Source: Variovorax sp. JS1663
Lineage (GTDB): Bacteria; Pseudomonadota; Gammaproteobacteria; Burkholderiales; Burkholderiaceae_C
Direction of reading: 5' to 3'
Assembly: GCF_002157355.1 (NCBI RefSeq)
Contig: NZ_LYMK01000008.1
Location: 124,001-188,000, forward strand
DNA: 64,000 nucleotides
Shown: positions 1 to 8,887 of the stretch, piece after piece
Position numbering within the stretch: position 1 is the first letter of the stretch
Layout of the letters: each line of letters begins with the position of its first letter
The notes under the pieces: generated by a model
Database searches by the model: none
Seen by the model: the letters and a program-made list of their open reading frames with translations, nothing else
What the model was told of the DNA's origin: nothing
Translations under genes and position numbers: made by a program

Positions 1-29
1 CCACCCATCTCACTCACGAGGAATCGATC

Positions 30-872
30 ATGTCGAAGAAGACCGCCTTCCAATTCGCCGCCGTCGCCGGCTGCGTCCTCGCGCTTTGCGGCGCGGCCCA
101 GGCCGACCAGTGGGACGAGATCAGCCAGCGCAAGGAGCTCAAGTGCGGCACCTTCGCCGACGTGCCGCCCTTCGCCGCGCCCGATCCCAAGACGCGTGAG
201 ATGGTCGGCCACGACATCGATCTGTGCAACGCGCTGGCCAAGCAGCTCGGCGTGGCTGCCAAGGTCACGCCGCTGTCGGTGGAGGCGCGCGTGCCAGAGG
301 TGAAGCTCGGCCGCGTCGACGTGACGGTGGCCAACCTCGCCTACACCAAGAGCCGCGGCGAGCAGATCCAGTTCAGCGATCCGTACTACGTGGCCAAGGA
401 GATGCTGGCCGTCAAGGCCTCCGACCCCGGCACGGCGAAGGCCGACTTCAAGGGCAAGCGGCTGAGCTCCACCAAGGGCTCGACCTCGGAGCTGTCGATC
501 AAGATGAACGGCTCCGAACCCGTGACCTTCCAGGACACCGGCTCCGCCTTCATGGCCGTGCAGCAGAACAAGTCGGTGGGCATGGTGGCCAACACGATGA
601 CCATCACCAAGCTGGTCAACCAGTCGAAGACCTCCGGGGTCGAGCTGAAGATGATCAAGGAGCCCATGGTGCTCCAGCCGATCGGCGTGGGCATGAAGAA
701 GGATGAGCCGGTGCTGCTGTCGAAGGTGAACGGGGCGCTTTATGCGCTCGAGAAGTCGGGCGAGCTCGACAGGATCTGGGCCAAGTGGCTGGGGCCGAAC
801 ACCGAGTACAAGATGACGCGTGACGAGAAGGTCACGCCGCTGGCGGATCTGAAGTTCGAGCTGCTGCCTTGA
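30..872 (+). CDS. Amino-acid ABC transporter substrate-binding protein (SBP family 3)
   Basis: A 280-residue periplasmic solute-binding protein of the SBP_bac_3 family, which captures polar amino acids for an ABC importer. The N-terminus (MSKKTAFQFAAVAGCVLALC, then GAAQA) is a Sec signal peptide with probable cleavage after residue ~25. The mature part opens with the family pattern 'ELKCGTF..VPPFA', then 'VGHDIDLCNALAKQLG', 'LGRVDVTVANLAYTKSR' and 'FSDPYYV', which in this family build the two lobes and the ligand pocket. The GAGGAA stretch at 18-23 supports the ATG at 30. Its permease and ATPase genes are not in this window and may lie to the left. A short hairpin (ATCAGC/GCTGAT, 874-891) overlaps the region just after the stop but has no T tract. 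Family assignment is firm; the actual ligand is not known. Confidence 0.88.
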   Translation: MSKKTAFQFAAVAGCVLALCGAAQADQWDEISQRKELKCGTFADVPPFAAPDPKTREMVGHDIDLCNALAKQLGVAAKVTPLSVEARVPEVKLGRVDVTVANLAYTKSRGEQIQFSDPYYVAKEMLAVKASDPGTAKADFKGKRLSSTKGSTSELSIKMNGSEPVTFQDTGSAFMAVQQNKSVGMVANTMTITKLVNQSKTSGVELKMIKEPMVLQPIGVGMKKDEPVLLSKVNGALYALEKSGELDRIWAKWLGPNTEYKMTRDEKVTPLADLKFELLP

Positions 873-1081
873 TATCAGCTTCGACGCTGATGAGATGAAA
901 TCCTGGGGGTTGATGGCGTTGATGTGACGGTGCGCGCCGCGGGAGGCGGTCTGCGGCCCGGGCTCATACTGGGGCGGTCGTCGCTTCGCGCCGACCGCCA
1001 CAGTGAAGCGCCGCCGGCACACCCGCAGGCGCCATCTTTGCAGCGCGCAGGCCCAGACAGCGTTGTCCGTCCCAAAAAGAG

Positions 1082-2050
1082 CTATTCCGCAGCGATCCCG
1101 GCGCGATGCGCCAGCGCCCGGTAGCGCGAGATCTCCGATTCCATCAGGCTGCGAAACGGCCCCGCGCCGATCATCACCGGCTCCGTGCCTTGAGCGCGGA
1201 ACTGGTCCTGGAGCGCCTTGTCGGCCATTGCGGCGTCGACCGAGGCGGTGAGCTTCCGGATCACAGGCGCCGACGTGCCGGCCGGCGCGGCGATGCCGTA
1301 CCAAGCATCGAAGGTGGCCTCCGGCAGCTTGAGCTCGGCCATGGTCGGCACCTCCGGCAGCATGCTGGAGCGCGTCGTACCGACCACGGCCAGCGCGCGG
1401 AGCTTGCCTGAACGCACATGCGGCGCGACGGCGGCCACGGTGTCGATGCCCATCTCGATCTCCCCGCCGATCAGGGCGACGGTGCTCTGGCCGCTGCCCT
1501 TGTAGGGCACGTCCTGGAGCTTCACGCCAGCCGCCATCGCGAACAGTTCGCCGGCCAGGTGCGGGCCGGAGCCGCTGCCGAAGGTGGCGTAGCGGATGCC
1601 CAGGGGCTTGGCTTTCGCGGCTGCGGCGAGTTCGGCCACGCTGCGCCAGGGCGCGGCCGTGCCGACTACCAGCACCAGCGGGGCCTTGGCAATGATGGCT
1701 ACCGGCGCGAGATCCTTCAGTGGGTCGTAGGGCAGCCTGGCGCGCAGGGCGGGGTTCACGCTGTAGGTGGTGGAGCCCGAGACCAGCAGCGTGTAGCCGT
1801 CCGGCGGCGCCTTGGCGACCGCGTCGGCGCCGATGAGGGTCGCCGCACCGGGCTTGTTGTCGATCACGACCGGCTGGCCCAGTTTGTCCGCCAATTTCTG
1901 GCCCAGGCCGCGCGCCACGATGTCGGTGCCGCCGCCGGGCGGGAAGGGCACGACCAGCTTGACGGGCTTGACTGGCCACGTGTCGTTGGCCTGCGCGAGG
2001 CTGCCCACGGCAAGGAGGGTGACGGCGAGCAAGGGGGCGAGGACTTTCAT
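1082..2050 (-). CDS. Bug-family (TctC) tripartite tricarboxylate transporter substrate-binding protein
   Basis: A 322-residue periplasmic binding protein of the Bug/TctC family, greatly expanded in Burkholderiales, where most members are orphans of the TctAB membrane proteins. It starts MKVLAPLLAVTLLAVGSLAQ, a signal peptide with cleavage expected near residue 21. The mature protein carries the family signatures 'WPVKPVKLVVPFPPGGGTD', 'GQPVVIDNKPGA', 'PDGYTLLVSG' and 'VPYKGSGQSTVALIGGEIE'. The ATG at 2050 overlaps the stop of the upstream M20 peptidase by four bases (ATGA, 2047-2050), so the two are probably translationally coupled. An open frame continues upstream, but that extension is only a shadow of the peptidase gene. 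The pairing suggests that peptidase and binding protein handle the same peptide-like or N-acyl compound; the ligand is unknown. Confidence 0.88.
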   Translation of the reverse strand: MKVLAPLLAVTLLAVGSLAQANDTWPVKPVKLVVPFPPGGGTDIVARGLGQKLADKLGQPVVIDNKPGAATLIGADAVAKAPPDGYTLLVSGSTTYSVNPALRARLPYDPLKDLAPVAIIAKAPLVLVVGTAAPWRSVAELAAAAKAKPLGIRYATFGSGSGPHLAGELFAMAAGVKLQDVPYKGSGQSTVALIGGEIEMGIDTVAAVAPHVRSGKLRALAVVGTTRSSMLPEVPTMAELKLPEATFDAWYGIAAPAGTSAPVIRKLTASVDAAMADKALQDQFRAQGTEPVMIGAGPFRSLMESEISRYRALAHRAGIAAE

Positions 2051-3486
2051 GCGGACGGGGCTTTCAGGGAAGAAGAAGGTGTGGAGGGCTTGGCATGCCA
2101 GGGCGCGTGCGCATCGGCATCGCCGAGGTCCCAGTAGAGGCCGGCCATCATCTGCAGGCCTTCGCGCGCCAGCGGTGCCAGCAGGTGCTCGTTGGGTGCG
2201 TGCTGCGCGCAGGCGGGGTAGGAGTGCGGCACCCACAGAGTGGGCAGGCCCAGCAGGTCGGCGAAAACGTCGTTGGGCAGGGAGCCGGCGAGGTTGGGCA
2301 GCAGGTCGGGGCGCTGGCCGGTGCTGGTCTCGATGGAGCGCAGAGCCCAGTCCACCCAGGGGTTGTCCGGGTCCAGGCGCGTCGCCGCGCCTTCGAGCGT
2401 GACCTGCACCTCGACCTGGCCGAAGCCGTGCGCATCGAGATGCGCGCGCACGATGGATGCGAGGTCTTGCCACGGCGTGCCGACCACGAAGCGCAACTGG
2501 CAGTGCGCCACCGCCTCGCCGGGAATGGCGTTGACCGGTCGTTGCGGCGAGCCGGCGCCGAGCGCCAGAACCTCCAGCGTGTTCCAGCCCACCAGGCGCT
2601 CGGCGGGGCTGAGGCCGGGCTCGCCCCAGCCGGCATCGAGCGCCGGGTCCTCGGCGCCGCCGCCGATCTCGATGGAAGCGAGGGCCTCGCGCACCGGAGC
2701 GGGAATGCCGCGGGGCCGCAGCGCTTCGACCAGGATGCGGCCCCTGGCATCCGCCAGGGTGGCAACGGCATGGCTCAGCACGGTGGCCGGGTTCATCAGC
2801 ACGCCGCCCCAGTTGCCCGAGTGGTAGCCGCGCGTCCGTGCGCGCAGCCGCAGGCTGAAGTTGACCGCGCCGCGCGAGCCGAGGAAGAGGGTGGGCCGCT
2901 GTGCGTGTACACGCGGGCCGTCGCAGGCGATCAACAGGTCGGCGCGCAGCTGGCCGGCGTGAAGGGCGCAGACCTCGTGCAGGCCGGGCGAGGCGGCCTC
3001 CTCGCCCATCTCCAGCAGGAGCGTCACGTTGTAGCCGAGGCGGCCGCCGCGGGCCCGGATCACCTCCGCCAACGCACCCAGGTTGATGGTGTGCTGGCCC
3101 TTGTTGTCGGCAGTGCCGCGGCCGTACCAGCGATCGCCCTCGACCGTGAGCGTCCAGGGGGCGAGGCCTTCGCGCCATTGCGCGTCCTGGCCGCTGACCA
3201 CGTCGCCGTGGCCGTAGCTGAGTACCGTGGGGAGCGCGCTGTTCTCGATGCGCCGGGCGATCAGGAAGGGACCGCCGCCTTGCACCGGGTTGTCGATCAG
3301 CGCGCAGTCGAAGCCGAGCTGCGCGAGCGTTGGGCTGATCTCCTCGCGCAGGTAGGCGCCGAGCGCGGGCGTTGCCGCACCGGCGTCGCTCTCGGTCCGG
3401 AAAGCGATGCGCCGGCGGAGGTCGGCGAGGAAGCGGCCGTCGTCGAAGTAGGTGGCGGCCGCGCGGAGGCAATCGTGGCGTTGCAT
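2047..3486 (-). CDS. M20 family metallopeptidase
   Basis: A 479-residue zinc-dependent aminoacylase/carboxypeptidase of the M20 family (dipeptidase/ArgE/DapE-like). Visible metal-site motifs are 'SYGHGDVV' (first metal-binding His-x-Asp), 'GRGTADNKGQH' (bridging Asp), 'MGEEAASPGL' (catalytic/metal Glu-Glu) and a C-terminal 'CAQHAPNEH' that supplies the last metal His. The dimerisation domain sits between them (~215-340). The ATG at 3486 (MQRHDCLRAAAT) is preferred; a start eight codons upstream at 3510 is also possible. It is divergent from the LysR gene at 3605, and its stop overlaps the start of the Bug binding protein. The layout LysR <> peptidase-binding protein is a common catabolic module in Comamonadaceae. 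Substrate not predictable from the sequence. Confidence 0.85.
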   Translation of the reverse strand: MQRHDCLRAAATYFDDGRFLADLRRRIAFRTESDAGAATPALGAYLREEISPTLAQLGFDCALIDNPVQGGGPFLIARRIENSALPTVLSYGHGDVVSGQDAQWREGLAPWTLTVEGDRWYGRGTADNKGQHTINLGALAEVIRARGGRLGYNVTLLLEMGEEAASPGLHEVCALHAGQLRADLLIACDGPRVHAQRPTLFLGSRGAVNFSLRLRARTRGYHSGNWGGVLMNPATVLSHAVATLADARGRILVEALRPRGIPAPVREALASIEIGGGAEDPALDAGWGEPGLSPAERLVGWNTLEVLALGAGSPQRPVNAIPGEAVAHCQLRFVVGTPWQDLASIVRAHLDAHGFGQVEVQVTLEGAATRLDPDNPWVDWALRSIETSTGQRPDLLPNLAGSLPNDVFADLLGLPTLWVPHSYPACAQHAPNEHLLAPLAREGLQMMAGLYWDLGDADAHAPWHAKPSTPSSSLKAPSA

Positions 3487-3571
3487 GGTCTCGTGTTCGC
3501 GTGATGACATCGGGGATGCAAGTAAAAGGCCTGGCGGCCGTTGCGGGAACCATCGATTTCGCAAGCTACCA

Positions 3572-3586
3572 TTGCCTTCAAGGCAA
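3572..3586. promoter_or_regulatory. Perfect palindrome, candidate LysR operator (T-N11-A)
   Basis: TTGCCTTCAAGGCAA is a perfect 7-1-7 inverted repeat whose inner T (3573) and A (3585) are separated by 11 bases, the classic LysR-type box. It lies between the divergent peptidase and LysR genes, 18 bp before the LysR ATG, a position suited to autoregulation and activation of the peptidase/Bug pair. Confidence 0.5.
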
Positions 3587-3604
3587 CGCTGGCATCGGCT
3601 TCCC

Positions 3605-4546
3605 ATGGCGACTTCCATCCTCAGCATCCCCATGCGCTACTTCATCGAGGTGGCGACCCGTGGTTCGGTCAGCCAGGCGGCGGCCCATCTCTATGTCGCG
3701 TCCTCGGCCGTGAGCCGGCAGATCGCCAAGCTGGAGGACGCGCTGCAGACGCCCTTGTTCGAGCGCAGGGCGCGCGGCATGACGCTCACGCAGGCCGGCG
3801 AGCGCCTGGCCGCACACCTGCGCACGACGCAGGCGGACACCGAGCAGGTGATCGAGCAGGTGCGCGGCATCGGCGGCCGCGAGGCGGGGCGCGTGCGCGT
3901 GGCCTGTACCGAGGGCTTTGCGCTTGGTTTCATGCCGCAGGTGATGCGCCGCTTCCGGGCGGCGCATGCGGACAGCCGGATGCAGCTGCAGGTGGGCGCG
4001 CCGGACGAGGTCAGCGAACTGCTGGCGCGCGGCGATGCCGACATCGCGCTCAAGTACGCGGTGGCGCCCGAGCGTGGCTGCCGCATCGAGCACTCGGCCG
4101 GCGCGCCGGTGTTCGCGCTGATGGCGCCGGATCATCCGCTGGCGCGGCAGCGTGCCGTCAGCGTGGCCGAGGTGGTGCGCTACCCGCTGGCCGTGGGCAG
4201 CAGGGGCGTGACCGCGCGGCAGCTCTTCGACTTGAGCTGCAGCGTGCAGGGACTGAGCTACGAGCCGACCTTCGTCAGCAATTTCTCCTCGGTGCTGCTG
4301 CCGCTGGTGCGCACGCCGGACATCGTTCTGTCGGGCTACCTGACGGCCATCCACCTGATCGAGAACGGCACGCTGGTCGCGCGGCCGTTCGTGGAAGCCC
4401 AGATGCAGCAGCGGCGCCTGCAGGTGCTGTCGCTCGAGGGGCGAACGCTGTCGCCGCTGGCGCGTGCGCTGGTGCAGCAGCTGGTCGCCGAGATCGCCGG
4501 GGGGCGCAGGCGCAAGCTGGGCCGTGCCCGCGCCGCGCGCACCTGA
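3605..4546 (+). CDS. LysR family transcriptional regulator
   Basis: A 313-residue LysR-type regulator. The winged helix-turn-helix occupies residues ~8-67 ('MRYFIEVATRGSVSQAAAHL', then 'ASSAVSRQIAKLEDALQTPL' and 'FERRARGMTLTQAGE'), followed by the linker helix and a LysR substrate-binding domain (~95-300, 'GRVRVACTEGFALGFMPQVM'). The start chosen is the ATG at 3605, giving the usual ~310-residue length; the open frame extends upstream, but only across the divergent promoter. It is transcribed away from the M20 peptidase/Bug binding-protein pair, with a perfect T-N11-A palindrome in between, so it very probably controls that pair in response to an effector derived from the same substrate. Confidence 0.88.
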   Translation: MATSILSIPMRYFIEVATRGSVSQAAAHLYVASSAVSRQIAKLEDALQTPLFERRARGMTLTQAGERLAAHLRTTQADTEQVIEQVRGIGGREAGRVRVACTEGFALGFMPQVMRRFRAAHADSRMQLQVGAPDEVSELLARGDADIALKYAVAPERGCRIEHSAGAPVFALMAPDHPLARQRAVSVAEVVRYPLAVGSRGVTARQLFDLSCSVQGLSYEPTFVSNFSSVLLPLVRTPDIVLSGYLTAIHLIENGTLVARPFVEAQMQQRRLQVLSLEGRTLSPLARALVQQLVAEIAGGRRRKLGRARAART

Positions 4547-4552
4547 TCCGCC

Positions 4553-5704
4553 TCAGCCCGGGTGACGGAAGGGGCTGCGCCCTTCCAGGTGGTCGAGGTA
4601 GTTGGCGATACCTTCGTCCTCGCGTTCGAGGAAGCGCTCCACCGCGTCGGCGAAGGCGGGATGGGCCAGCCAATGGGCACTCGTTGTCTTGACCGGCATC
4701 AGGGCGCGGGCCATCTTGTGCTCGCCCTGGGCGCCACCCTCGAAACGCTGCACACCGTGCTCGATGCACCAGGCCAGGGGCTGGTAGTAGCAGGCCTCGA
4801 AATGCAGGCAGTCCACGCGCTCGAGTGCGCCCCAGTAGCGGCCGTAGGCAACCGAAGCGTCGGCCGACAGGGCGATCAGGCTGCTGGCGATGGGCTTGCC
4901 TGCGCGCTCCGCCACGAAGAGCAGCCAGGCCTCGGGCATGTCCTCGGCCATGCGGCCGAAGAATTCGGGCTTCAGGTAGGGTGGGTTGCCGTGCTCGCGG
5001 TAGGTGCGGGCGTAGCAGCGGTAGAAGAAGTCCCAGTCGGCCTCGGTGATGTTCGCACCGCGCGACCAGCGGAAGCGCACGCCGGCCTCGTGCACCTTGC
5101 GGCGCTCCTGGCGGATCTTCTTGCGCTTGTCGTGGGACAGGCTGGCGAGGAAGGCGTCGAAATCCGTCCAAGTTTCATGGCTCGTCCAGTGGAACTGGAC
5201 CGTGTGGCGCAGCATCAGGCCGGCCTCGGCGCAGGCGGCGATGTCTTCGTCGGCGCCGAAAAGCAGATGCAGCGACGAGAGCCCCTCCTCTTTGCACCAC
5301 GCGACCAATGCCTGCACCAGCAGGGCGCGGCTGTCGGCATCGCGCGCGAGCAGGCGGGTGCCCGGCACCGGCGTGAAGGGCACCGCCACCAGCGCCTTCG
5401 GGTAGTAGGCCAGGCCATGCTGCTGGTAGGCGTTGGCCCAGGCCCAGTCGAAGACGTACTCGCCGTAGGAATGGGCCTTGAGGTACATCGGGCAGGCCGC
5501 GAGCAGTTCGCGGCCGCGCCACAGCGTCAGGAAGCGCGGACTCCAGCCGCTTTCGGGCGCGGCGCTGTCGCTCTGCTCCAGCGCATCCAGGTAGGCGTGC
5601 CGCATGAAGGGGGAGGGCGCGGCCTGGGCGGCCAGCAGGCCGTCCCAGGCGGCGGCCTCGATCTCGGAGATGCTGCCGTGGATGCGGACGACGGGCGCGC
5701 TCAA
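4553..5704 (-). CDS. COG3146/DUF482 GNAT-fold N-acetyltransferase
   Basis: A 383-residue protein of the COG3146 (DUF482, FemAB-like) family, which has a tandem GNAT fold related to peptidyltransferases and acyltransferases. Recognisable family blocks are 'SPFMRHAYLDALEQS', 'GRELLAACPMYLKAHSYGEY', 'VFDWAWANAY..HGLAYYPK', 'VQFHWTSHETWTDFDAFLAS', 'DKRKKIRQERRKV' and 'YYQPLAWCIEHGVQRFEGGA' near the C-terminus. The start is a TTG at 5704, 10 bases after the stop of the upstream EamA gene; no ATG gives the full N-terminal domain. It is therefore probably cotranscribed with the exporter. The biochemical reaction of the family is not established, so no function beyond the fold is claimed. Confidence 0.8.
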   Translation of the reverse strand: MSAPVVRIHGSISEIEAAAWDGLLAAQAAPSPFMRHAYLDALEQSDSAAPESGWSPRFLTLWRGRELLAACPMYLKAHSYGEYVFDWAWANAYQQHGLAYYPKALVAVPFTPVPGTRLLARDADSRALLVQALVAWCKEEGLSSLHLLFGADEDIAACAEAGLMLRHTVQFHWTSHETWTDFDAFLASLSHDKRKKIRQERRKVHEAGVRFRWSRGANITEADWDFFYRCYARTYREHGNPPYLKPEFFGRMAEDMPEAWLLFVAERAGKPIASSLIALSADASVAYGRYWGALERVDCLHFEACYYQPLAWCIEHGVQRFEGGAQGEHKMARALMPVKTTSAHWLAHPAFADAVERFLEREDEGIANYLDHLEGRSPFRHPG

Positions 5705-5714
5705 GAAGATCTCT

Positions 5715-6653
5715 TCAGCGGCCGCGCGGGGCCATGGTTTCGGCGATGTAGATCCCGCCCAGCACCAGGGCCAGCGCCAGCGCGTGGTACAGCGACAGCG
5801 ACTCGCCGAGCACCAGCACCGCCAGCAGCGGGCCGAAGATCGGCACCAGGTTGAGGAAGACGCCCGCCCGCGCCGGCCCGATCAGGCCGACCGCATGGAT
5901 GAAGGTGACCTGCGCGATGAAGGAGGGCAGCAGCCCGACGAACAGGATCAGCGCCCAGCCCTTCGTGGTGGGCAGGAAGAAGTCGCCCATGGCGATCTCC
6001 GCGACCAGCAGCGGCACCGACACCAGGCAGGCCACGGCCGCGGTCGCCGCAAAGAAGACGATGGCCGGCACGTCGGGCCGGCGGCGCAGGCCCAGCGCAT
6101 AGGCGGCATAGAGCAGGGAGGCGACGATCATCCAGACATCACCGATGTTGAAGCCCAACTGAGCCAGCCGCTCCGGATGGCCGCCGGATGCCACCACCAC
6201 GATGCCGGCCAGCGTCAGCGCCACGCCCACCAACTGCAGTCCGCCGACGCGGGTGTGGAGGAAGAGCAGGCTGCCCAGCAGCACCAGCACCGGGATGGTG
6301 CCCTGGATGATCGCGATGTTGATGGCGGTCGTGTGATGGGCCGCGGCGTAGAACAGGGCGTTGAAGCCGGTGAAACCCAGCGTGCCCATCAGCGCGATGA
6401 AGCGCCACGAGGGCAGGAGGGTGCGCCAATGAAGGCCGATCTGCTGGCGCGCGCACAGGCCCAGGGCCAGGCAGCAGACGATCCAGCGCGAGAAGGTGAG
6501 CATCATCGGCGAGACTTCGCCCACCGCGAGCCGGGCCGCCACCGCGTTCGCGCCCCAGATCAGCGTGGTGGACACCAGCAGGACGTAGGCTTGGTTGTGG
6601 AGCCAGGGGAGGAAGGAGGCGAAGAACCCGGGGGAGGAGGAACCTGAGCGCAT
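5715..6653 (-). CDS. EamA/DMT-superfamily transporter
   Basis: A 312-residue inner-membrane protein of the drug/metabolite transporter superfamily, with ten hydrophobic segments arranged as two EamA repeats (~20-150 and ~165-300). The first repeat opens with 'LVSTTLIWGANAVAARLAVG', typical of the family; the second ends 'FLNLVPIFGPLLAVLVLGES'. Such proteins export amino acids, nucleosides or other metabolites; this substrate cannot be inferred. The ATG at 6653 is divergent from the PII gene (6875) across a 220-bp intergenic region that holds the PII promoters. The GNAT-like gene follows after 10 bases, probably in one transcript. Confidence 0.86.
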   Translation of the reverse strand: MRSGSSSPGFFASFLPWLHNQAYVLLVSTTLIWGANAVAARLAVGEVSPMMLTFSRWIVCCLALGLCARQQIGLHWRTLLPSWRFIALMGTLGFTGFNALFYAAAHHTTAINIAIIQGTIPVLVLLGSLLFLHTRVGGLQLVGVALTLAGIVVVASGGHPERLAQLGFNIGDVWMIVASLLYAAYALGLRRRPDVPAIVFFAATAAVACLVSVPLLVAEIAMGDFFLPTTKGWALILFVGLLPSFIAQVTFIHAVGLIGPARAGVFLNLVPIFGPLLAVLVLGESLSLYHALALALVLGGIYIAETMAPRGR

Positions 6654-6728
6654 GGCCCGCCGAGCGTATCAGCCCCGGCGCCGGCCCGCCGGAAAGCGTC
6701 CGCCAACCCATCGTTTGGCAAAGGCGAA

Positions 6729-7213
<485 letters not shown>

Positions 7214-7221
7214 GGCCCCGG

Positions 7222-7812
7222 TCAGAGCACTTCGGCGAGCTTGTCGCCGCGCGGGTGGCGGCCGGCTTCCTCGACCAGCGATTCCAGCAGGGGCTCGACT
7301 TCGTCGCCCGAGCGGATCAGCCCCATCTGCCAATCCCCCATGAAGCCTTCGCGCACGCTCTGGGCGAGGAATCCGAGCAGGCCCGCGTAGTAGCCGGCCA
7401 CATCGAGGATGCCCACCGGCTTGTCGTGGTAGCCGAGCTGGCGCCAAGTCCAGATCTCGAACAGCTCCTCGAAGGTGCCGATGCCGCCCGGCAGGGCCAC
7501 GAAGGCATCGGCGCGTTCGCCCATCATGGCCTTGCGCTCGTGCATGGTGCCGACCACGTGGAGCTCGTCGCACTGCGGATTGGCCAGCTCCTTGTCGACC
7601 AGGGCCTTGGGAATGATGCCGATCACGCGACCGCCGGCCAGGCGGGTTGCCTCGGCGACAGTGCCCATGAGGCCAGTGCGGCCGCCGCCGTAGACGAGCT
7701 GGCCGCCGTGCTGGCCGATCCAGCGACCGACCGACCGGGCGGCGGCAGAGAATTCGGGCCGCTCGCCGGCGCGGGAGCCGCAGTAAACGCAAATCGAGAA
7801 AGTTGGGGTCAT
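7222..7812 (-). CDS. LOG family protein (TIGR00730, nucleoside-5'-monophosphate phosphoribohydrolase)
   Basis: A 196-residue Rossmann-fold protein of the LONELY GUY/TIGR00730 family. Biochemically studied members cleave cytokinin riboside or purine 5'-monophosphates to the free base and ribose 5-phosphate. The signature 'PGGIGTFEE' (residues 108-116) with its catalytic Glu, the upstream 'YGGGRTGLMG' (41-50) and 'MHERKAMM' (90-97) are all present, so the enzyme should be active. The N-terminus 'FSICVYCGSRAG' is typical. The ATG at 7812 follows dgkA (end 7855) by 42 bases on the same strand, so it may be the last gene of the leftward run. The true substrate in bacteria (AMP/IMP versus cytokinin ribotides) is unresolved. 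Confidence 0.87.
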   Translation of the reverse strand: MTPTFSICVYCGSRAGERPEFSAAARSVGRWIGQHGGQLVYGGGRTGLMGTVAEATRLAGGRVIGIIPKALVDKELANPQCDELHVVGTMHERKAMMGERADAFVALPGGIGTFEELFEIWTWRQLGYHDKPVGILDVAGYYAGLLGFLAQSVREGFMGDWQMGLIRSGDEVEPLLESLVEEAGRHPRGDKLAEVL

Positions 7813-7854
7813 CCCCCGATCATGCCGCCTTCGAATGACGGGGGGCTTGCACCC

Positions 7855-8250
7855 TCATCCCGCGAAGCGGTGCCACAGCGCCGCGATCCAGACGCCACAG
7901 CACAGCAGGATGGACATCAGCACCGCGGCGCTGCCCAGGTCCTTGGCGCTCTTGGAGAAAGAGTGCCATTCCGGGCCTACGCGATTGATGGCCGCCTCGA
8001 TGCCGGTGTTGAGCAGCTCGACGATCATTACCAGGACGACCACGGACACCAGCAGCGCCACCTCCAGCCAGGTGCGCCCGACCCAGAAGGCGGCCGGCAC
8101 CATGACGATGGCGCACAGCACCTCCTGGCGGAACGCGGTCTCGCCCCAGCCGGCGCGGAAGCCGTCCAGCGAGATCAGGGTGGCGTGCCAGATGCGGTCC
8201 AGGCCGCGCCGCGCTTTCTGCGGATTGACGGGTTCGTTGACTGTGCTCAT
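7855..8250 (-). CDS. dgkA: Diacylglycerol kinase (DgkA type)
   Basis: A 131-residue small integral-membrane diacylglycerol kinase that recycles diacylglycerol to phosphatidic acid using ATP. The family signatures 'ELLNTGIEAAINRVG' and 'SKSAKDLGSAAV' are complete, with three hydrophobic segments (approximately 40-60, 63-83 and 105-125) around the amphipathic, catalytic N-terminal part. The length matches E. coli DgkA (about 122 residues). It lies 55 bases downstream of the RDD gene on the same strand and 42 bases before the LOG gene. The link to phospholipid turnover is generic; nothing in the neighbours specialises it further. Confidence 0.92.
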   Translation of the reverse strand: MSTVNEPVNPQKARRGLDRIWHATLISLDGFRAGWGETAFRQEVLCAIVMVPAAFWVGRTWLEVALLVSVVVLVMIVELLNTGIEAAINRVGPEWHSFSKSAKDLGSAAVLMSILLCCGVWIAALWHRFAG

Positions 8251-8305
8251 GGAAGAATATCTTCGGCTGCAGTGCGAGCCGCCTTCGGTGCGGCCGGGCG
8301 GCGGC

Positions 8306-8875
8306 TCATCGGCGGCTCAGGGGTTTGGAGGGAATCAGGCGGGTGCCGGCCCAGGCGTCGTGCCAGAACTGGCGCTCGGGATGGAAGCGCGAGAGCAGGG
8401 CCCAGACGATCACCCAGCCGAAGATCAGCACGGCGGATTCGCCGCCGCCCAGCTTGAAAGGTGCGATGGCGGCCAGCGGCGGCAGGAACCAGATCCAGGA
8501 CAGCAGGTAGCGCAGCAGGGCGCGGCCCTGGCTGACCGGCCGGCCGAAGCGGTCGACCACGCGCAGGCCCCAGGTTTTCATGGCCAGCGTCTGCCCTCTG
8601 GACCAGAACCAGACGAAATAGACGCCGAACACGACGAAGAGGAAGGCCTGCAGCAGATGCCGCCGGGAATCCATCGCGTCGCGCATCTGGCCCAGGGTGC
8701 TGAACAGCCAGCCTGCGACGAAGACCACCGCGAACAGCAGCATGCCCTCGTAGAGCCAGCAGGCCATGCGCCGCCACAGCCCGGGCGCGATGAGGGCGGC
8801 TGGGGCGGGCGGGGTGGAGGAGTCAGGGAGCGTGCAGCCGCGGACGCCGGCGCTGTCGGGGGAACTGGAAGCCAT
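8306..8875 (-). CDS. RDD family membrane protein
   Basis: A 189-residue inner-membrane protein with an RDD domain: 'GLWRRMACWLYEGMLLFAVV' (the Arg of the first helix), 'SRGQTLAMKTWGLRVVDRFG' after the second helix, and a third hydrophobic stretch 'LLSWIWFLPPLAAIAPFKLG'. The aspartates that give the family its name are only partly conserved; 'WLYEG' replaces the common 'RDD/YD' pair, which is frequent in Burkholderiales members. RDD proteins have been linked to ion transport or membrane integrity, but no role is established here. It lies 12 bases after the DUF3106 gene, within the leftward ECF-sigma cluster. Confidence 0.82.
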   Translation of the reverse strand: MASSSPDSAGVRGCTLPDSSTPPAPAALIAPGLWRRMACWLYEGMLLFAVVFVAGWLFSTLGQMRDAMDSRRHLLQAFLFVVFGVYFVWFWSRGQTLAMKTWGLRVVDRFGRPVSQGRALLRYLLSWIWFLPPLAAIAPFKLGGGESAVLIFGWVIVWALLSRFHPERQFWHDAWAGTRLIPSKPLSRR

Positions 8876-8887
8876 CGGCAGCTTGTA

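Noticed and set aside
874..891. Terminator after the first gene
   Set aside because: ATCAGC/GCTGAT is only 6 bp with no T tract.
1082..3553. 823-codon frame covering the Bug binding protein and its upstream region
   Set aside because: Only the last 322 codons match TctC; the first 500 are low-complexity Arg/Pro/Ala shadow of the M20 peptidase in the other frame.
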